10,443 bases of DNA from positions 1 through 10,443 of the forward strand of contig JAURLC010000005.1 in NCBI GenBank assembly GCA_030831415.1, in the 5' to 3' direction. Both the position numbers and the translations under genes were made by a program. Source of the stretch: Bacillota bacterium. GTDB taxonomy: Bacteria > Bacillota_I > Bacilli_A > RFN20 > CAG-826. Position 1 is the stretch's first letter. Each line of letters opens with the position of its first letter. The notes under the pieces were generated by a model, which saw only the letters and a program-made list of their open reading frames with translations, made no database searches and was not told where the DNA came from. Shown one piece after another: positions 6,802 through 10,443 of this stretch.

Positions 6802-7599
6802 CTATTTTACAATGTTTGTCGTACGAAGGTAAGTCTTTATTCCGTAAATCACCATCATGGAAATGACAGGGAAACGAATGATAAAGAAGGCGATTTGATT
6901 AAAGTAAAAAATGGCCGTTGTGGCACTTGTTTGCGGAATTTGAAAATACCATACGCGCCATTGAACGCCCCAAATAATCCCGATAAGTACTTCTAAGACA
7001 AGCACGATAAAGGTGATGGTTTGGATGGAAGGAAAACGGGTATTTTCTGGAAGTTTTAAGCGTGATTGAAAACGGAACATCCATAAGGAAAAGCCGACAA
7101 GAATGCTTAGAGCCACCAACGGAAAGATGACGCGGAATAAGGGCGTTGTAAGATCAAGGATAAGACGATTCGGTGATCCATCCTCATTGAATCCTAACGT
7201 AAACCCATAATCCGATCGACTATAAATAAACCAGACACTGTAGGCAACGAGTAAGGCAATAAACCCTAAACTCACGGATTGAAATAAGTTCGTAAAAGAT
7301 GCTTTTCCAAAGGTTTTATGTAGTAACCAAGGAAAAAGGCCCATGGCCATATACCCAAAGGTCACAAAGGGAGTATACGTTCCAACCGAATTAAGCATAA
7401 ACCCAAAAATATCAACAAACGCGCCCACAATCATCCCATATATCGGTCCGACAATAAAGGACGCTAAAACCACCGCACTTGAACCAAAGGCGATGCGATT
7501 GACTTCCCCTAAAGGAATCATTAATAAGCGATCGAAAATAAGACCCATCGCGATAAACATCGCGGATAACGTCATTTGACGGATGATTTTTTGTTGCAT
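6802..7599 (-). CDS. folT: ECF transporter S component, folate-type
   Basis: Substrate-binding membrane subunit of an energy-coupling factor vitamin transporter, expected to work with the shared EcfA/EcfA'/EcfT module encoded elsewhere. The N-terminus (basic start, then TLSAMFIAMGLIF), the segment ASFIVGPIYGMIVGAFVDIFGF at about 46-67, and TPFVTFGYMAMG are typical of vitamin S components. The C-terminal RFPVISMMVIYGIK resembles the usual last helix. Folate is inferred mainly from folC four bases upstream, a pairing known in Firmicutes. At 265 residues it is longer than the roughly 170-200 common for FolT. The excess lies in the middle: an extra polar loop (about 124-145) and extra hydrophobic segments. 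The start chosen is the ATG at 7597-7599. A longer frame begins with TTG at 7642-7644 but would overlap folC and lacks a membrane-protein-like start. An AGGA is present but only two bases from the ATG. Confidence 0.82.
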   Translation of the reverse strand: MQQKIIRQMTLSAMFIAMGLIFDRLLMIPLGEVNRIAFGSSAVVLASFIVGPIYGMIVGAFVDIFGFMLNSVGTYTPFVTFGYMAMGLFPWLLHKTFGKASFTNLFQSVSLGFIALLVAYSVWFIYSRSDYGFTLGFNEDGSPNRLILDLTTPLFRVIFPLVALSILVGFSLWMFRFQSRLKLPENTRFPSIQTITFIVLVLEVLIGIIWGVQWRVWYFQIPQTSATTAIFYFNQIAFFIIRFPVISMMVIYGIKTYLRTTNIVK

Positions 7600-7603
7600 A
7601 ATC

Positions 7604-8824
7604 CTAAGACCTCGTGGTGATATAGGCTCGCATGACACCCACAAAGGCGAGCGAACCTGTGATTAATAATACACGATAGGGTGAGGATTGTTGGATCCAA
7701 TCACTTACGAACTTAAAGGAGTCCTCCACAAAGGGTAAATCAACCCCCTCATAATCCTTTCGGATGCGGGCACGTGGGTGATTAAACGTGGTTAAATGAA
7801 TATCATTTGTTAAGGTCTTTAACGGTTCCAGTGAGGCGTGTAACGCCTTATCGGTAAACGAAGCAAATAAGACCGTGAGTTCCGTATGAGGAAACGCCCT
7901 CTTCCAAGTTTGCACAAGCGCTTGCATTGCCCCAGGATTGTGAGCCCCATCGACATAAATGACCGGTGAGTCCATGATCTTTTCAAGCCTACCGGGAATC
8001 ATCGCACCTAGACACCCTTGACGGATAGAAGTTTCGGATAAGGGGAAGTGGGCTTGGAGTGCATGCACTGCACTCACCGCCAGCGTGAGATTTTGTTTTT
8101 GATAATCTCCGTTTAGTTGCGTGGTTAATCCTTGATAGGGACCAACGTTCCAAGTTCCGTTTGTCTGGACTGAAAAAGGAAGTAAGGGAAGAATCGGGGA
8201 CTGGTTTTGCGTGGCAACCGTTTGAACTACATCATACGCTTCTTGGGGTAAGGGACCCACCATCACTGGAACAAAAGGTTTGATAATCCCGGCTTTATGG
8301 TCGGCAATGGAAGCGAGTGTGGATCCTAAGTAATCGGTATGTTCTAAGCTAATGTTCGTAATGATACTTAAAGTAGGCGTAAAACAATTCGTTGCGTCAA
8401 TTTTTCCACCCATCCCGACTTCAATGACGGCGATATCGACCTTATTCGCTTCAAAGTAGGCAAACGCTAAAAGGGTGACCATTTCAAAATATGTGAGTTG
8501 ATAATGGTCGAAGCGGTCTGCCCACATTTGAAAAAAATTAACAATAAAGGCATCTTCAATCCTCGTTCCAGAAATAGAAATCATCTCATGAAATTGCGTG
8601 ATGGGAGGACTGGTGAATAACCCAACCCGTCCATACCCTTGTTGAAGAATCGAGGCGATGAAGGTCGCTGTCGATCCTTTGCCGTTCGTGCCTGTAAGAT
8701 GAATTCCCGGACGAGAGAACGCCAACGGAAAATCGTTTAAAAACGCATCAAAATGAACACGGGTGTACGCTTTGGATTGCCGAGCATGCAAAAAGGAAAA
8801 AACATCATCAATGGTCTTAATCAC
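7604..8824 (-). CDS. folC: Folylpolyglutamate synthase / dihydrofolate synthase
   Basis: Mur-ligase-family ATP-dependent enzyme that adds glutamate to folates, retaining them in the cell; some members also make dihydrofolate from dihydropteroate. From the chosen start: P-loop GTNGKGS 45-51, FTSPP about 70-74, the metal- and ATP-site segment EVGMGGKIDATN 135-146, TNISLEHTDYLG with H162, a DHKAGIIK segment with the usual lysine, and DGAHNP in the C-terminal domain. Length is 406 residues, normal for FolC. The start is a GTG at 8822-8824, preceded by AAAGGTGAT (8829-8837), giving MIKTIDD at the N-terminus. A longer open frame to 8917 runs through smpB and is not credible as protein. The gene overlaps the smpB stop by eight bases, and the S-component gene follows four bases after its TAG. 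With that neighbour, a salvage role in polyglutamylation is most likely. Confidence 0.95.
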   Translation of the reverse strand: MIKTIDDVFSFLHARQSKAYTRVHFDAFLNDFPLAFSRPGIHLTGTNGKGSTATFIASILQQGYGRVGLFTSPPITQFHEMISISGTRIEDAFIVNFFQMWADRFDHYQLTYFEMVTLLAFAYFEANKVDIAVIEVGMGGKIDATNCFTPTLSIITNISLEHTDYLGSTLASIADHKAGIIKPFVPVMVGPLPQEAYDVVQTVATQNQSPILPLLPFSVQTNGTWNVGPYQGLTTQLNGDYQKQNLTLAVSAVHALQAHFPLSETSIRQGCLGAMIPGRLEKIMDSPVIYVDGAHNPGAMQALVQTWKRAFPHTELTVLFASFTDKALHASLEPLKTLTNDIHLTTFNHPRARIRKDYEGVDLPFVEDSFKFVSDWIQQSSPYRVLLITGSLAFVGVMRAYITTRS

Positions 8825-9287
8825 GTAAATCACCTTTGATGGCCTTATCAAGTTTGCGTTGATTTTCTTTGTTTTTAATCGACTCGCGTTTATCGTAATT
8901 TTTCTTTCCTTTACCAATCGCGATTTCTAACTTAGCGCGGCCGTGTTTTAGATACAGTTGAGTGGGAACAATGGTTAACCCTTTTTCTTGAATCGCTTTG
9001 TGAAGTTTTAAAATTTCCTGATGATGAGCGAGCAATTTTCGGGTCCGTAAAGGATCATGATTAAAGAGATTGCCTTGTTCGTACGGGGCGATGTGCATAT
9101 TGAGTAAAAAGAGTTCATTGGAACGAACAATGACATAACTATCTTTTAAGGATCCACCACCCTTGCGTAAACTTTTAATTTCGGTCCCTGTTAAAACAAG
9201 ACCCACTTCTAAAAAGTCCGATAAAAAATAATCAAAGGACGCTCTTCGATTGGCAATTAAAACATGACGAGAGGTCGTGGTTTTCAT
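8817..9287 (-). CDS. smpB: SsrA (tmRNA)-binding protein SmpB
   Basis: Binds tmRNA and brings it to stalled ribosomes for trans-translation in the cytoplasm. The sequence is a clear full-length SmpB of 156 residues: NRRASFDY near the N-terminus, GTEIKSLR about 35-42, LLNMHIAPYEQGN about 61-73, DPLRTRKLL, and a basic C-terminal tail containing GKGKKNYDKR, the part that reaches the decoding centre. Its last eight bases overlap folC. The aminotransferase ends 36 bases upstream. There is no Shine-Dalgarno at a normal distance from the ATG (9285-9287), while a perfect TATAAT lies eight bases upstream, so a leaderless transcript is possible. No ssrA tmRNA gene was recognised in the window. Confidence 0.97.
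   Translation of the reverse strand: MKTTTSRHVLIANRRASFDYFLSDFLEVGLVLTGTEIKSLRKGGGSLKDSYVIVRSNELFLLNMHIAPYEQGNLFNHDPLRTRKLLAHHQEILKLHKAIQEKGLTIVPTQLYLKHGRAKLEIAIGKGKKNYDKRESIKNKENQRKLDKAIKGDLRD
8829..8837 (-). promoter_or_regulatory. Ribosome binding site for the folC GTG start
   Basis: AAAGGTGAT lies inside the end of smpB, four bases before the GTG at 8822-8824. It matches the 3' part of the AAGGAGGTGAT consensus. It supports GTG as the folC start and implies that smpB and folC are translated from one message. Confidence 0.55.
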
Positions 9288-9294
9288 CTTTCAA

Positions 9295-9300
9295 ATTATA
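9295..9300 (-). promoter_or_regulatory. Consensus -10 box just upstream of smpB
   Basis: A perfect TATAAT on the minus strand ends eight bases before the smpB ATG, in the 36-base gap after the aminotransferase stop. No TTGACA-like -35 is present 16-18 bases upstream (17-base spacing gives ACCTCA). Transcription from it would start at or within a base or two of the ATG. Confidence 0.4.
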
Positions 9301-9323
9301 CACGATTCCCCCTTGAATGAGGT

Positions 9324-10443
9324 TTATTCGTGGACGGGACGTGAGGGATTGAGTGATTCAAACAATGTCATATACTGTTGTAATCCATAGACAAGAATGT
9401 TCATCGCTCTTAATAACGGTTCTTCTTCTAAAACAAGAGCAAGACGCACTTCATTTTTTCCTTTTCCAGGGGTGACGTATAAATTTTCTGCCGGGGTGAT
9501 GAGCACACGTTCTCCATCCAAATGAATCTGCTCAATCAACCACGTACAAAAATGATTACTATCATGAATCGGTAAAGAAAGCATCAGATAAAAAGTTGCT
9601 TCAGGTTTTACATAATGAATCCAAGGATACGCGGAAAGAAATTCAATCACCTTATCCCGTCGTGCTTCGTAAAGGGCAGGGAGATGGGCGAGCGATGGAT
9701 TTTCTAAGCGATAAAGGGCAGCGGCGCCGAGCTGATCGAGTAAAGGGACACCTAAGCGCGATTGTCCGAGTTGAAATATGCGTTCCATCAACGGTGCATG
9801 GGTATTAATCAAACAACCAATACGCGCGCCACAGGCTGCATACCGTTTTGACACCGAATCAATGACCACAATCGCTGGATAATTTTTTTGGTAGGCGAGC
9901 AAGGTGGTTGCCTTTTTTCCTGCAAACGTTAACGTATGGTACAGTTCATCACTGATAATCCACAATTGATGTTTCTTTGCAAAAGCGACGATTCGTGTTA
10001 ATTCTTCTTCCCTATAAATTCTTCCGGTGGGATTACTCGGATTCGAAATCAAGATGGCTTTTGTTTTCGGTGTCAGATACGTTTCCATGTCCGAAAGTGA
10101 GGGTAAGGCATAGGCGTTTTCCATGGTTGTGGGAATCCCCACTAACCTTAAGCCTAGTTGGGCGGTAAAGGCTAAATAGTTGGGATAAAAAGGTTCAAAC
10201 GTCAAAATATCATCCCCAGGATTGGCAATGGTAAACAGTGAAAAAAGTAAAGCGTCCGTCGCTCCCTGCGTGACTTGAAGATGATGTTTTTCTAACGGGT
10301 AACCCAGGCGCTGAAAGTATCTTTGAATCGCAGTAAGCAGTTCGGGATGACCTTGGGAAGGTGCATAGGGTATATGCGGCGTTTGATAAGCGTGAATGGG
10401 TTGAAAAAAGGAGGCAGGGGTTTCATGATTCGGTTCCCCAATG
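9324..10443 (-). CDS. PLP-dependent class I/II aminotransferase (N-terminus outside window)
   Basis: Fold-type I aminotransferase of the aspartate aminotransferase superfamily. The frame is open from the window edge to the TAA at 9324-9326, giving 372 visible residues. It begins at IGEPN, a motif usually about 30 residues into such proteins, so only a short N-terminal piece is missing. Visible landmarks (numbered from the edge): YAPSQGHPELL, VTQGATDAL (phosphate-binding), NPSNPTG 134-140, DELY 165-168, Schiff-base lysine K199 in SVSKRY, GARIG just after it, and R333 in NEVRLAL, the expected carboxylate-binding arginine. All core residues are present. A TTG at 10203-10205 can look like a start but lies mid-domain, so it is not one. 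The substrate (aspartate, aromatic, alanine or other) cannot be fixed from sequence. It is the first visible gene of the minus-strand run, 36 bases before smpB. Confidence 0.94.
   Translation of the reverse strand, partial: IGEPNHETPASFFQPIHAYQTPHIPYAPSQGHPELLTAIQRYFQRLGYPLEKHHLQVTQGATDALLFSLFTIANPGDDILTFEPFYPNYLAFTAQLGLRLVGIPTTMENAYALPSLSDMETYLTPKTKAILISNPSNPTGRIYREEELTRIVAFAKKHQLWIISDELYHTLTFAGKKATTLLAYQKNYPAIVVIDSVSKRYAACGARIGCLINTHAPLMERIFQLGQSRLGVPLLDQLGAAALYRLENPSLAHLPALYEARRDKVIEFLSAYPWIHYVKPEATFYLMLSLPIHDSNHFCTWLIEQIHLDGERVLITPAENLYVTPGKGKNEVRLALVLEEEPLLRAMNILVYGLQQYMTLFESLNPSRPVHE

Noticed and set aside
7600..7644. Upstream extension of the S component to a TTG start at 7642-7644
   Set aside because: It would add 15 polar residues (including Cys and Pro) before a typical S-component N-terminus and overlap the end of folC. 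The ATG at 7597-7599 fits the family.
8825..8917. N-terminal extension of folC to 8917
   Set aside because: The extra 31 residues are smpB read in another frame. The GTG at 8822-8824 has a ribosome binding site and gives a normal FolC length.
9846..9900. Unusual CGARIG sequence after the PLP lysine instead of the familiar TGWRIG
   Set aside because: The catalytic arginine is kept, and from memory this variant is common in one branch of class I/II aminotransferases, so it is not a defect.
10203..10205. TTG as the start of a short aminotransferase
   Set aside because: The frame stays open to the window edge and the upstream residues (IGEPN, SQGHPELL, TQGATDAL) are conserved family sequence.

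Overview
The window looks like chromosome of a moderately AT-rich, Firmicutes/Bacilli- or Mollicutes-related bacterium. The evidence is the gene types (lipoprotein type I pullulanase, ECF-family vitamin transporter next to folC, Big_2-repeat surface protein), AGGA-type ribosome binding sites, and tight same-strand packing. The standard genetic code fits every gene, because tryptophan is TGG throughout. None of the nine visible stop codons is TGA (seven TAA, two TAG). The genus cannot be named from this alone; a relative of Acholeplasma, Izemoplasma or Erysipelotrichia is a guess. I saw no transposon, integrase, CRISPR array, tRNA or rRNA, and no gene-free stretch longer than 70 bases.

Layout. 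A plus-strand gene at 1-2664 encodes a secreted, lipid-anchored type I pullulanase whose extreme N-terminus lies before the window. It ends at a hairpin terminator (2688-2717) that also serves the convergent minus-strand gene. Everything else is on the minus strand. In transcription order (right to left) these are: a PLP aminotransferase cut by the right edge, smpB, folC, a folate-type ECF S component, a 28-residue hydrophobic mini-protein, a cytoplasmic GH13 alpha-glucan hydrolase, galE, and after a 70-base gap a large surface protein with four Ig-like (Big_2-type) domains fused to a VanZ-like membrane domain.

How they may work together. From smpB to galE, neighbouring genes overlap or lie at most about 12 bases apart, so they are probably co-transcribed and partly translationally coupled. 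folC and the S component form a recognisable folate salvage pair: uptake, then glutamylation to trap the vitamin. The extracellular pullulanase and the intracellular GH13 enzyme suggest use of branched alpha-glucan: debranching outside, oligosaccharide hydrolysis inside. GalE supplies UDP-galactose or UDP-glucose, probably for glycolipid or surface glycan, since no galK or galT is present here. SmpB (ribosome rescue) and the aminotransferase have no obvious functional tie to the rest.

Most of the window is ordinary metabolism. The parts that merit a second look are the Big_2-VanZ fusion (with a T9 tract inside its VanZ coding region), the 28-residue membrane mini-protein, the enlarged folate-type S component, and the consensus -10 box placed so close to smpB that its transcript may be leaderless. 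I found no convincing wholly new multi-gene system.
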